Positions 34,256 through 43,128 of a stretch of DNA of 64,000 nt are shown here, in pieces (positions within the stretch are counted from its first letter, which is position 1; each line of letters starts with the position of its first letter). The stretch comes from Parablautia intestinalis. Lineage in GTDB: Bacteria; Bacillota; Clostridia; Lachnospirales; Lachnospiraceae. The notes below the pieces were generated by a model, which was not told the DNA's origin, ran no database searches, and was given only the letters and a program-made list of their open reading frames with translations. The stretch is taken from contig RAYQ01000006.1 in the NCBI GenBank assembly GCA_003612395.1, positions 62,001-126,000 on the forward strand. Reading direction: 5' to 3'. The position numbers were made by a program, and so were the translations under genes.

Positions 34256-35593
34256 CTAATTTATCCACCTGACCACATCTCCTTTGCCAAATTCTTTATC
34301 GGCGGAGATGATAATCTCACTGTTGCTGTCTAAAGTACTTCCCTCTATTGCTACCCAGTTTTCGTTTCTATCCACTATTTTTACGTTTACCTCATCAACG
34401 TAGTACTCCTTTCCCAAAATTCCTTCTCTTTCTCTGAGCACATATACAAAACTTCTGGTTTCCGTTTCCGTGATGGACGATGGGGGAATGCAGCAGGCGT
34501 ATTTTTCTCCTGTATCGGAACAGCTCAGTGTTCCAGAAAGGCCCACAGTCCCCACATCTTCCGGCAGATTTATGAATGTTTCAAAGCTTCCCGGCACAGA
34601 CTGGCTTTCCGAAAAATAATCAACAGTCATTTCCATCCTTTTACTGCTGCCATCCAATTTCAACTCAACCTCATCTCCAAACCCCACATATTTCTTCTGT
34701 TCTTTGTCAAGTATCACCTTAAACTGACAAGGTACATTATCATCTGTTAACATCATGGAAGCGCTGTCCGGTACCCTTCCTCCTGCCTCAATATAGATAT
34801 CTGTGATCATTCCCCCTGTTTCTGCTTTGATATTCCCTTCCTGATTTAAAATATTCGTATATTTAATTAAATCATTATTTAATTCTGATATTTGAAGCTG
34901 CGTAACAGAAAGTGTGGAGTCAACTTCATCAGGAAACAGAATATCCTCCACTCCTCTCTCAGCCTCTTTCATTAATTGATCCCTCTCCCGCTTTGCATCC
35001 GCCTCCGCATAGGCTGCACTCTGCAAAGCATCTAAAAGCTCCTGCTGTGTCCGCTCTCTGGTTTCTTCATCCATACCGGAATTATCCTCATAAAAATCGT
35101 CCAAATCCTCGGCCGCGCGCGCATACCTATCCGCCGCCCGCCCCACATCCGTATTTTCCAGGCGGGCCGTTGTATCATAATCTTCCCTTGCGCGGGCTTC
35201 CTGCATTTCCTTTTTTTGATTCTCCAGCTCCCTGTTTTCAAGAATCGCGTTGACCTGAAGCTGAAGAGAGTCTATCCGGGTCTGCTTTTCTTTAATAATC
35301 TCCTTTAAATCATCCAAATCAATCTGAAAGAGAAGATCCCCTTCCTCCACTCTGTCCCCCACATGAGCAATGAGCGTCTTTACCTTTACGCCGGACAGGG
35401 CCGTAACCGCCTGCTTTCCGCCTTCTACGACAATTCCCTCCGCCTCAACCTTATGCTCTACATATTTTTCTTCCGGAGAAACCGTGCTGACCATAGGGAG
35501 TTTTGTAGTGTACACGCTTTTGGAGATCAGCGTACATAGCCACATAAATATTAAAAAGAAGATAAATCCTATTATAATTTTATGATTGCGCAT
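34256..35593 (-). CDS. HlyD-like membrane fusion/adaptor protein
   Basis: A 445-residue protein with one N-terminal membrane helix (about 7-27), a lipoyl-like half domain (about 50-95; AHVGDRVEEGDLLFQID) and a long charged coiled-coil hairpin (about 95-250). The second lipoyl half (KAETGGMITDIYIEAGGRVP) and beta-barrel follow. This is the layout of periplasmic-adaptor proteins, which in Gram-positives cooperate with ABC exporters. Here the neighbours upstream on the same strand are sugar-type importer permeases and binding lipoproteins, an odd partnership. Ribosome site AGAGGATG. It is the last gene of the likely operon. Confidence 0.85.
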   Translation of the reverse strand: MRNHKIIIGFIFFLIFMWLCTLISKSVYTTKLPMVSTVSPEEKYVEHKVEAEGIVVEGGKQAVTALSGVKVKTLIAHVGDRVEEGDLLFQIDLDDLKEIIKEKQTRIDSLQLQVNAILENRELENQKKEMQEARAREDYDTTARLENTDVGRAADRYARAAEDLDDFYEDNSGMDEETRERTQQELLDALQSAAYAEADAKRERDQLMKEAERGVEDILFPDEVDSTLSVTQLQISELNNDLIKYTNILNQEGNIKAETGGMITDIYIEAGGRVPDSASMMLTDDNVPCQFKVILDKEQKKYVGFGDEVELKLDGSSKRMEMTVDYFSESQSVPGSFETFINLPEDVGTVGLSGTLSCSDTGEKYACCIPPSSITETETRSFVYVLREREGILGKEYYVDEVNVKIVDRNENWVAIEGSTLDSNSEIIISADKEFGKGDVVRWIN

Positions 35594-35627
35594 ATTTCAT
35601 CCTCTCTTTTTATTGATATCCAAATCC

Positions 35628-36500
35628 TTATTCTTTCAGGCCGGAATAGATGATTCCCTGTTCCAAATAGTCCTGCCCAAAGGTAAATACAAAAACCGCA
35701 GGAATCAATGTGATAACAGATGCGCAGAAAGCAAATCCTGCCTGCGCCCAGTTAATCTCCGGTAAATACAAAGACAGAGGCCATAATGCCTTATCGTCCA
35801 AAAAGGCCATAGGCTGCTCCATCATATTCCAATATTCCAAAAATCCCAGAACCATGGCGGACAAAAGCCCGCTTTTCCCAAGAGGAATCCCTATTTTTAA
35901 AAAAATGGTCCTCTCAGAAGCTCCGTCCACTCTGGCCGCTTCAAAAAGCTGAGACGGAATACCTCTGAATCCTCCATAGGTCAAAAATATCGGAAAAGTG
36001 GAAAATACGGCAGGCATAATGATCGCCTGCTGTGTGTTCAAAAGGGAAAGCCTGTTTAACACAAGATAACTGGAAAGCATGGTAACCTGAAAAGGAAGCA
36101 GCATTAAAATTACATAAAGGGCAAATAGCATTCTACTGCCCCTTACCCTGTACACGGCAAAAGCCCAGGCCGCAGGCACCCCCACAAAAAGCTGTCCCGC
36201 CAAAATACACGCTGTCATTCTTATGGAATTCCAGAACAATACAAAAAACTGCGGCGTCATGAAAAGAAGCTTTCCGTAATTTGCAAAGGAAGGATAATCC
36301 GGCATTATCTTCCAGGTTATAAAATCAAAAGCTTCGGTAAAAATTGGATTTAAGTATTCTTTTATTTCATACTGATCCATTACGGAACCGGTAATTAAAA
36401 TAATAATTGGGAAAAAGACAAAAAATCCCGGCAGCAGTAATAAAAATATAGTAAATGCCCTTTGTAAACTTTTGGCAGCCTCATAAATTTTCTTTTTCAT
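35628..36500 (-). CDS. Carbohydrate-type ABC permease, MalG-like
   Basis: A 290-residue inner-membrane permease with six helices. The cytosolic coupling loop, EAARVDGASERTIFLKIGIP, is the EAA motif by which such permeases contact the ATPase. It pairs with the MalF-like permease whose stop overlaps this start (ATGA). ATG 36500 is chosen for that coupling. The substrate is unknown, and no ATPase gene is present in the cluster. It may borrow a shared ATPase, as multi-sugar transporters of Firmicutes do (inference). Confidence 0.9.
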   Translation of the reverse strand: MKKKIYEAAKSLQRAFTIFLLLLPGFFVFFPIIILITGSVMDQYEIKEYLNPIFTEAFDFITWKIMPDYPSFANYGKLLFMTPQFFVLFWNSIRMTACILAGQLFVGVPAAWAFAVYRVRGSRMLFALYVILMLLPFQVTMLSSYLVLNRLSLLNTQQAIIMPAVFSTFPIFLTYGGFRGIPSQLFEAARVDGASERTIFLKIGIPLGKSGLLSAMVLGFLEYWNMMEQPMAFLDDKALWPLSLYLPEINWAQAGFAFCASVITLIPAVFVFTFGQDYLEQGIIYSGLKE

Positions 36501-37366
36501 GACGTTCCATCCCTGTCCCACATTTTCTGCAATAACAGAATAACAATAAATAAAAATCCGCCCGTGCACACTGCTGCCGCCGCCATCTTATCAAGCTCCA
36601 GATTTACAAACCAATTATTAAAGATATGCTGCAGCAGATAGATGCTTTTGTGGGGATAGGCACCGGCTACCAGATATGCCTCCCTGTATATCTTAAAGGA
36701 ATTCAAAAAAGATAAAATTACGATTGTATATAAGCTTCCCTTCAAATTGGGCAGAACAATATACCATATTCTCTGAAAACTTCCCGCTCCATCCACCTTT
36801 GCCGCATCTAAAAGTTCCGCGGGGATTCCCGCTATCCCCGCAAGCCATAAGACCACCGTATATCCCGTATTTTTCCATATGTAGCTGCACACCAGCACCC
36901 AGAAGGCAGCCTCCGTTTCCAGATAATCTGTCTGCACCTGTCCCCAGGTTCCTGTCCACTGCCCAAGCCCTGTAAGAAAAATATTTAAAAATCCCTGTTT
37001 ATAAAAAACCATTTTCCAGACCAGAACAATAGTCGCCGTGGGCATGGCAAGAGGAAAAAGATAAATTGCTTTTATGGTCCCCGCATTTTTAAGCTTACTG
37101 AGCGGCCACGCAATGACAAAGCCTACCACCACCAGAAGGGGGATGCAAATGAAAGTAAACCGGAATGTATTTTTTACGGCCAGCAAAAACGCCTGATTTT
37201 GGAATATGGTTCTGTAATTGGCCGCGCCCGTAAACCGGCCTGTTACTGCTGTTTCAAAGGATCTTTTAAGCACATCGGCAAAGGGCGTTAGCACGAAAAC
37301 AATTACACCTGCAAAGCTGGGAGCTAAAAATATCAAAAATGAAATCCGGTTTTTACTTTTCCTCAT
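36497..37366 (-). CDS. Carbohydrate-type ABC permease, MalF-like
   Basis: A 289-residue permease with six helices and the coupling motif LLDAAKVDGAGSFQRIWYIV. It starts at ATG 37366 behind GGGAGAAAGC, 28 bp after the binding lipoprotein gene. A longer frame overlaps that gene and is not used. It forms a heterodimer with the MalG-like protein downstream. Length and topology are normal for the family; specificity cannot be inferred. Confidence 0.9.
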   Translation of the reverse strand: MRKSKNRISFLIFLAPSFAGVIVFVLTPFADVLKRSFETAVTGRFTGAANYRTIFQNQAFLLAVKNTFRFTFICIPLLVVVGFVIAWPLSKLKNAGTIKAIYLFPLAMPTATIVLVWKMVFYKQGFLNIFLTGLGQWTGTWGQVQTDYLETEAAFWVLVCSYIWKNTGYTVVLWLAGIAGIPAELLDAAKVDGAGSFQRIWYIVLPNLKGSLYTIVILSFLNSFKIYREAYLVAGAYPHKSIYLLQHIFNNWFVNLELDKMAAAAVCTGGFLFIVILLLQKMWDRDGTS

Positions 37367-37394
37367 TTGCTTTCTCCCTGAAACTATATTTCTA

Positions 37395-39878
37395 TTATTC
37401 GGCCATATATATGGCAACACTTTGCTCAATAGCCTTAATCGTTTCGTCCAGGCTCTGGCTTCCATTCAGATATCCGGCCCCTTCCCTGTACACCGCTTCT
37501 TCTAATACTGTATCGGTTACATACGGCGTATTGACATTTTCTATCCAGTCCCGAAGCTCCTGCCTCTGCGCTTCATCAAGAACATAAACTTCCAGATCAA
37601 CCATTATGCCATCCCTGTCTGATCCGCCTATGGACATAAAAACCCCATCCTCAGATACATGTTCTTCCTCTTTGAGAAACGCCTCTTCCAGGGCCGCCTT
37701 ATTAACAGGCATTCCCTTAAACAAATAGGACTGATTTTCTTTTCCAAGTAATACCTTTAATAATTCCTGCGCCCTTTCGGTACTTTCAGAAGCCGCGTTT
37801 ATTCCCACTAAGTTTATAGGAAGAAATACATTTTTGCTTTGTCCATCTAAAGGTAAATATACATCATCCTCATATCCTTTTTTTCTCTGTACGGATCTGT
37901 ATTCTGCAAATTCATCCACACTTCTCAGGCTGCCGCATAAAATTTTCATCTCTCCTGCCAGGTAATTAAACCAGTTAAGACCTCTTACCAACTCAGGCGT
38001 ATCTCTCGGCATATCATAATAAGCAAGCATATTTTCATTGCTGATTTTATAATCCTCTATGATTTTTTCCGACAGTCCGTCCATCTGGGCGTCATAAATT
38101 CTTTTACACTGTAACAAAAATTTTTCTATTGCTTCTTTGTTCAGCTCTCCTTCTTCCGTTTTCCATGAAGGCGCGCATACCATGGAGAATATTCCCATGA
38201 CTCCTTTTTCCGTGCAGGCATCTATCAGCGCGTCGCCTGTATATTCTTTTCTTAAGTCCTCCAAAGCATCCGCAATCCCTTCCATATCCTTCATCCGTGA
38301 AATATATTTTTCTTTTCCCTGTACCATCGGAAGCTGTATTTCACATGGAATCATATAAATCTTATCTTCCTTTTGGAAAGCGTTTTTTACACTTTCAAAA
38401 ATTTCATTTTCTCCCTGAAGGCTGCTAAGGCACCCGCTTAAATCCATGAGCAGACCTTTATTCACATAAGAATCCACAGGCATATCGTCTAATATGAAAA
38501 GATCCGGCCCTTCTCCTGCCATAATCTGTGTATTTAATTTTTTCAGGGCGTCATCCCTTGTTATGGAATTATCTTCACCAAGCCCAATCTCATATTCCAC
38601 ATAAACCTCAGGATTATTTGACTGATAGATAGTGATCGCCTGCCGCGCCGTGTCATTATCTTTCAGGCTGTATACCTTTATCCTTTCATTCGGCACGGTG
38701 GGGATATCCGGATTGTATGTAAACCGGACTACTTTACCCCCGCCAAAAAGCGCTATAAATTCATTGTCAGGAAGCGTCACCATTCCATGAAGTATATAAG
38801 CGGGATTATTAAAGCAGGAAAGACTTCCGTCAATGATCTGTTCTACCGTACTTCCGCCTATCACGTGACGATGTAATCCCTTTTTACCCGCAAGATAAAT
38901 GACGCCCTCCTCTCCCGGAAAGATAAAAAGGTCAAAATATTCTCCTCCGTTATAGACGTCTCTCTCTTTATAATTTTCACTTACAAAGTCATTTAATACC
39001 TGGTCTTCCACCCGCTCCTTTTTTTTCATATCATAAAGAATCAGATCCCCAAATTTACTTCCGTCTATTATCATCAGGTTTTCCTGAAACGCTATAAGTT
39101 CTGGTCTGACCTCTATTGTCAAAAACTTTTCTGCGGTTCCGTCTTCCTTTACCTCATAAATATTTGTTCCCAGTGTACTTACAAAAATCCTTCCATCGCC
39201 TGACATCCATACATTTCTCATATAGACATCATCTTCCTCAACCGAAATCTGAATTGGCGTCTGCGTTCCATCAGGCTTAATAATCATCCCTACCGGCTCC
39301 AGCCTGTAACTGTCTTCCTCTGAAGCTTTTTCCGATCCTTCCGAATCTTCGCTCTCATTTTCCGAATTTTCATTATCTAAAGAATCTTCATCTGAGGAAT
39401 CCTCGTTATTTTCACTATCCGGTTCATCGTCATCTGAATTTTTATTATACAGAACAACAGCTGTTCCGTCCGGTCCATATGCCATATCCATGATATAGGT
39501 ATCGTTTTCCATAAGTTTCGAAAACCATTCCGTATCCTCCTGCTCCCAGGTTTCTCCGTTATCTTTGGATATAAGCATTGGATTATAATAATCCTGTATT
39601 ACCAAAGCTCCGTCCGTGCGCTTGTTTATCATATCTGAACGCACACAATATTCAGATAAATCAATAGCCGTTTCCACATAACGTCCCATAGCCGTATTTT
39701 CATTGTTTTCTTCTGTGACGTCATTCTGATCGTCACTTTTTTCATTTCCATTCTCTGTCGCGACATTTGTTTCCCTGCCTGCGTCTTTTTCCCCTTGACT
39801 GTCCGTATTACTACCGCACCCTGCAATCATTCCTGCAATCAGGGAAAAAACGATTAAGATTGAAAAAACCCGTTTCAT
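37395..39878 (-). CDS. Lipoprotein: apparent beta-propeller fused to solute-binding domain
   Basis: An 827-residue lipoprotein with lipobox MIAGC (lipidated Cys about 21). Residues 70-415 show repeated beta-strand motifs such as ISKDNGETWEQ and SGDGRIFVS, suggesting an incomplete propeller; it is interrupted by an acidic Ser/Glu/Asp/Asn stretch (about 148-190). From about 430 the family 1 extracellular solute-binding fold begins (TARQAITIYQSNNPEVYVEY, AGEGPDLFILDD, KIYMIPCEI). Ordinary sugar-binding proteins are about 400-450 residues, so the N-terminal half is an addition, perhaps a sensor or partner-docking module. GGAAGGAAC precedes the start. Confidence 0.8.
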   Translation of the reverse strand: MKRVFSILIVFSLIAGMIAGCGSNTDSQGEKDAGRETNVATENGNEKSDDQNDVTEENNENTAMGRYVETAIDLSEYCVRSDMINKRTDGALVIQDYYNPMLISKDNGETWEQEDTEWFSKLMENDTYIMDMAYGPDGTAVVLYNKNSDDDEPDSENNEDSSDEDSLDNENSENESEDSEGSEKASEEDSYRLEPVGMIIKPDGTQTPIQISVEEDDVYMRNVWMSGDGRIFVSTLGTNIYEVKEDGTAEKFLTIEVRPELIAFQENLMIIDGSKFGDLILYDMKKKERVEDQVLNDFVSENYKERDVYNGGEYFDLFIFPGEEGVIYLAGKKGLHRHVIGGSTVEQIIDGSLSCFNNPAYILHGMVTLPDNEFIALFGGGKVVRFTYNPDIPTVPNERIKVYSLKDNDTARQAITIYQSNNPEVYVEYEIGLGEDNSITRDDALKKLNTQIMAGEGPDLFILDDMPVDSYVNKGLLMDLSGCLSSLQGENEIFESVKNAFQKEDKIYMIPCEIQLPMVQGKEKYISRMKDMEGIADALEDLRKEYTGDALIDACTEKGVMGIFSMVCAPSWKTEEGELNKEAIEKFLLQCKRIYDAQMDGLSEKIIEDYKISNENMLAYYDMPRDTPELVRGLNWFNYLAGEMKILCGSLRSVDEFAEYRSVQRKKGYEDDVYLPLDGQSKNVFLPINLVGINAASESTERAQELLKVLLGKENQSYLFKGMPVNKAALEEAFLKEEEHVSEDGVFMSIGGSDRDGIMVDLEVYVLDEAQRQELRDWIENVNTPYVTDTVLEEAVYREGAGYLNGSQSLDETIKAIEQSVAIYMAE

Positions 39879-39936
39879 AATTTATGTTCCTTCCATATTT
39901 TTTAATAAGATTCATTGTTTATATAAATTTATGATT

Positions 39937-40566
39937 TTAAACAAAATCATAAATACTTACGAGTTCTGCCTGAAACTCTTTCTCTGAAATATAATGACCT
40001 GTCAGCACCACAGAACTACTTTCTTTTAAATCTGAAAAAGAAGCTTCTGTCACCGTAACATCAGCATCCCCGTTTACGCCTCCATTTACAACCGTCTTAA
40101 TTTCATATTTTGTGGAATCGGTAAAATTTACTGTGATCAGCACCTCATCGCTGCTTCCTTCTGCCGGTATATACGCAATCATAACATCTTCGTCTTCTTC
40201 CGAATCTTCCGTAAAAACCTGGCTGATTACGATACCTGACTCGCCTATACTTCTTATATCACCTTCGAGAATTTCTGTTTCCTGGGATTTATTATCAGAT
40301 TTCTCCAATTTATTTTTTTCTTCATTTTCTGAGTTTCTTTCATTATTATTTTCTTTCTTTATTTCCGTGTCTTCATTTTTCTCTGAATTTTTCTTATCTT
40401 TCTGGCCGCCTTCATTTTGATTTTCCGATTGAACATTTTCGATCTTATCCACCATGACACCTGACTCCTCTGATTTCTCACTACAGCCGGTTATTGTCAG
40501 GGTAAGCGCCACACATACCAAAACCGTAAATTTTTTTCCATAGTGAATTACTTTTCTTTTTTTCAT
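39937..40566 (-). CDS. Small acidic lipoprotein, unknown function
   Basis: A 209-residue lipoprotein with lipobox LTITGC. A low-complexity linker rich in Glu, Lys and Asn (about 40-105) leads to a compact beta-rich C-terminal domain (about 110-209; LEGDIRSIGESGIVIS, SVVLTGHYIS) that recalls small OB-like DUF5666-type domains; this resemblance is tentative. ATG 40566 has GGAGATAATT upstream; the open frame extends 12 codons further without one. It is the first gene of the minus-strand transporter operon and lies divergent from the two-component system. Confidence 0.7.
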   Translation of the reverse strand: MKKRKVIHYGKKFTVLVCVALTLTITGCSEKSEESGVMVDKIENVQSENQNEGGQKDKKNSEKNEDTEIKKENNNERNSENEEKNKLEKSDNKSQETEILEGDIRSIGESGIVISQVFTEDSEEDEDVMIAYIPAEGSSDEVLITVNFTDSTKYEIKTVVNGGVNGDADVTVTEASFSDLKESSSVVLTGHYISEKEFQAELVSIYDFV

Positions 40567-40632
40567 AATTATCTCCATTTCCGCAAGATTAATTTTGTTC
40601 ACGCTTGCTTTATTTGTGATCCTATCAGGTAA

Positions 40633-40716
40633 TTCTCTAAACTTTCTCTAAATCTGTGAGAAATGCCTTTTTATCATTTAAAATTAATAATTTTTTATAG
40701 TTTTATCTTAGAGAAA
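40633..40716. promoter_or_regulatory. Phased direct repeats, candidate response-regulator operator
   Basis: TTCTCTAA occurs at 40633-40640 and 40644-40651, 11 bp apart, which is one helical turn. The inverted copy TTAGAGAA is at 40709-40716. Spaced direct repeats are the usual binding mode of OmpR-family regulators such as the one encoded at 40910. They lie just upstream of a TAGGAT-like -10 for the lipoprotein operon. The regulatory link is inferred. Confidence 0.5.
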
Positions 40717-40767
40717 TTTTAAAGATTTCTGTGATAATATATTTTATAATGTTTAAACGAGGATTTA

Positions 40768-40873
40768 GTGTGAAAAATAAGCCTGATGGCTTATTTTTCA
40801 CACGGCAATTTGTGTCTGGGCGTCGCAAATTGCTTTGATGGCAGAAGAGAATTCGCATATGCAAATTCTCTTC
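40768..40873. repeat. Three consecutive inverted repeats before the response regulator
   Basis: First: GTGTGAAAAATAAGCC (40768-40783) with GGCTTATTTTTCACAC (40788-40803), a perfect 16-pair stem with tetraloop TGAT that could terminate in both directions. Second: GCAATTTG (40805-40812) with CAAATTGC (40826-40833). Third: GAAGAGAATT (40844-40853) with AATTCTCTTC (40864-40873), enclosing GCATATGC. They end about 36 bp before the regulator start. Confidence 0.75.
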
Positions 40874-40909
40874 GCCCCGTTGTGTAAACGCTCCGGAATG
40901 GGGATTATT

Positions 40910-41593
40910 ATGAGAATTTTACTTGTAGAGGACGACAGACAATTAAATGAAAGCCTTACTTTCCAGCTTGAAAAAGAAGGCTTTACGGTAGACTCATGCT
41001 TTGATGGGGAAGAAGCCTGCTATTATGGGGAACAAAATATTTATGACATTATTCTCTTAGATCGCATGATTCCATTGATGGAAGGTACAGAGGTGCTTAC
41101 TTCACTTCGGAAAAAAGGAATAACAACACCTGTTATTATTTTAACAGCCCTTGGTACTTTGGCTGATAAAGTAATCGGACTTGATCTTGGCGCTGACGAT
41201 TATCTTGTGAAACCATTTGCAATAGAAGAACTTCTTGCCAGAATCCGCTGTATCACCAGACGGCCTAATACTTTAAACCAATCGGACACTTTTATGGTAT
41301 GTGATATCGTCTGGTACAGGAACGAAGATCGCATTCAGGGCCCTTCCGGAAACTGCACCCTTTCAAAACGGGAGGCTTCTCTTCTGGAAACCTTTATCAG
41401 AAGAAAAAACCAGACCTTATCCAGAAATTTTCTTCTTTTAAAGGTGTGGGGACCGGACAGTGATGTGGAGGAAGGAAATTTAGATAATTATATTCACTTC
41501 CTGCGCAGACGGCTCCGCGGTATAGGAAGCAGTTTACAAATTAAAACCATTCGCGGTATTGGCTACTGCCTTGTGGAGAATTCTTATGTATAA
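40910..41593 (+). CDS. OmpR/PhoB-family response regulator
   Basis: A 227-residue regulator: receiver domain (1-115) with acidic pair Asp8-Asp9, phospho-acceptor Asp51 in IILLDRMIP and the conserved Lys in DDYLVKPF, then a winged-helix DNA-binding domain (about 130-225; LSKREASLLETFIRRKNQTLSR, KTIRGIGYCL). ATG 40910 starts exactly at MRILLVEDD. The ribosome site (GGGGATT) is weak, and the upstream hairpins may modulate it. It overlaps the kinase gene by 8 bp. The likely target is the divergent transporter operon (inference from adjacency and phased repeats). Confidence 0.93.
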   Translation: MRILLVEDDRQLNESLTFQLEKEGFTVDSCFDGEEACYYGEQNIYDIILLDRMIPLMEGTEVLTSLRKKGITTPVIILTALGTLADKVIGLDLGADDYLVKPFAIEELLARIRCITRRPNTLNQSDTFMVCDIVWYRNEDRIQGPSGNCTLSKREASLLETFIRRKNQTLSRNFLLLKVWGPDSDVEEGNLDNYIHFLRRRLRGIGSSLQIKTIRGIGYCLVENSYV

Positions 41594-42908
41594 AAAAGTA
41601 CATTTAGATTTAACTATTCTATGTGCAGGAATTACTGCTGCCATTATGGTCAGTATGTCACTAATTTATTTGTATATCTCTGAGACTGAGCTTCACAGGA
41701 ATCATTTTAACTCCTTTAAAAATGATATGAATACTATTGTCATGAATCTTGAAGGTCAGTCAACTATTTCTATGGGATGGCTTTCAAGAATGGAGGCCCA
41801 GGGAAAATATACATTTTATGTATTAGATAATGGAATCCCTTATCTTTATAACATACTCAAAGACAATCCGGAAAAATCTGCTCTTTTTGATGAAGCAATG
41901 GAGGCCTACAAAAATCATTTTGTTATTGCTCCCTCCGGACAAAAACAAAATTCCCTGTATTCCTTCTTTTATTCTTTTCATATTGAATATACCTTTACTT
42001 CCGCTTCTACTGGAAACGATTATTATGGATGTGTAATTGAAATTGATAAAAATTCGTCTACCCTGCAGGTTACTATTTTATCTCTCCTGGATTCATTGGA
42101 AAAACAAATTTTCAGACAGCGTTTACGGTTTCTTTTTATTAATATTATAGCAATTTTTCTGTTAACTGCCTTTTCATGGATTTTTACCGGAAAGCTTTTA
42201 AAACCTATTTTGGAGAACCAGAAAAAACAGGCGCAGTTCATTGCTTCCGCTTCCCATGAACTCCGCACCCCTCTTGCAGTTATTCTTTCCTCAGCCGAAT
42301 CCTGTAAGGAAGCTTCTCCTGATAAACAATCCTCCTTTTTGGATACTATCAGACAGGAAGGTTTTCGTATGTCCGCTTTAATTGAGGACATGCTTACTTT
42401 ATCCTGCTCTGACAGCCAAAAGTTCCCTGTCCGGATGCAACCTGTAGAATTGGACACTCTGCTTCTCAACTCCTGCGAAGCCTTCGAAGCTCTTGCAAGG
42501 AAAAAGTCTATCGCTATTTTACCGGATCTTCCGGAGAATTCTTTGCCTATATGTTCCTGTGATCCTGACCGAATCAAACAGGTTATATCCATTTTATTAC
42601 ACAATGCCATCAGTTATACAAAAGAAGGAGGGTATATAAAATTATCTCTCGCTTTTCATAAAGAACAATTTTACATTTCTGTCTCAGATAACGGTATTGG
42701 AATTTCAGATGAGGAAAAAGGAAAAGTTTTTGATCGTTTCTACAGAGCAGAAAAATCCCGAAGTACCAAAGGGCACTTCGGGCTGGGTTTGTCTATCGCA
42801 TATGAAATTATAAAATCCCATAACGGAACAATAGGAGTTAGGGACACGTTGGGGGGAGGAAGTACTTTTTTTATCTGCTTTCCATCTAACCGGCCACCCT
42901 TCAAATAA
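41586..42908 (+). CDS. Membrane sensor histidine kinase
   Basis: A 440-residue kinase with two membrane helices (about 9-31 and 181-200) bracketing a roughly 150-residue extracellular sensor. A HisKA domain follows with phospho-acceptor His224 in SASHELRTPLAVIL and an HATPase domain (about 325-440; SDNGIGISDEEKGKVFDRFYR, HFGLGLSIAYEI). No HAMP domain is evident. ATG 41586 lies 8 bp inside the regulator gene, behind GTGGAG, showing coupling with its partner. The sensed signal is unknown; the nearby binding lipoproteins could be part of it (inference). Confidence 0.92.
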   Translation: MYKKVHLDLTILCAGITAAIMVSMSLIYLYISETELHRNHFNSFKNDMNTIVMNLEGQSTISMGWLSRMEAQGKYTFYVLDNGIPYLYNILKDNPEKSALFDEAMEAYKNHFVIAPSGQKQNSLYSFFYSFHIEYTFTSASTGNDYYGCVIEIDKNSSTLQVTILSLLDSLEKQIFRQRLRFLFINIIAIFLLTAFSWIFTGKLLKPILENQKKQAQFIASASHELRTPLAVILSSAESCKEASPDKQSSFLDTIRQEGFRMSALIEDMLTLSCSDSQKFPVRMQPVELDTLLLNSCEAFEALARKKSIAILPDLPENSLPICSCDPDRIKQVISILLHNAISYTKEGGYIKLSLAFHKEQFYISVSDNGIGISDEEKGKVFDRFYRAEKSRSTKGHFGLGLSIAYEIIKSHNGTIGVRDTLGGGSTFFICFPSNRPPFK

Positions 42909-43002
42909 AAAGAAAGATATTAAATAAAATTTCATATAAAAAGAAAAATCTTCTTTCTGCTCTTTAAAATCTATTTCCAAATATTTACAAAAGAACAGAA
43001 AT

Positions 43003-43049
43003 GAAAAAAGGCTGTAAGTCCAAGATTCCTTGAATTTACAACCTTTTTC
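43003..43049 (-). terminator. Intrinsic terminator after tRNA-Arg
   Basis: On the minus strand AAAAAGGTTGTAA pairs with TTACAGCCTTTTTT across a loop of about 20 nt, with one G-U pair. It ends in a uridine tract. It begins just past the tRNA 3' end and also separates it from the convergent kinase gene. Confidence 0.75.
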
Positions 43050-43051
43050 AG

Positions 43052-43123
43052 CGTTCCCTGCGAGAATCGAACTCACAACTGGGGCTTAGGAGGCTCCTGT
43101 TATATCCATTTAACTAAGGGAAC
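43052..43123 (-). tRNA. tRNA-Arg (anticodon CCT)
   Basis: A 72-nt cloverleaf: acceptor GTTCCCT/AGGGAAC with discriminator G, D-arm GTTA/TAAC, anticodon loop CTCCTAA (anticodon CCT, reads AGG), and T-arm GTGAG/CTCGC around TTCGATT. The anticodon stem GGAGC/GCCCC contains one A-C mismatch. No CCA is encoded. Confidence that this is a tRNA gene is high; see the finding on the mismatch. Confidence 0.9.
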
Positions 43124-43128
43124 TGATA

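Noticed and set aside
40768-40873. Hairpins considered as ends of an insertion sequence
   Set aside because: No transposase and no paired terminal repeats bounding a longer element are present. They are separate local stems.
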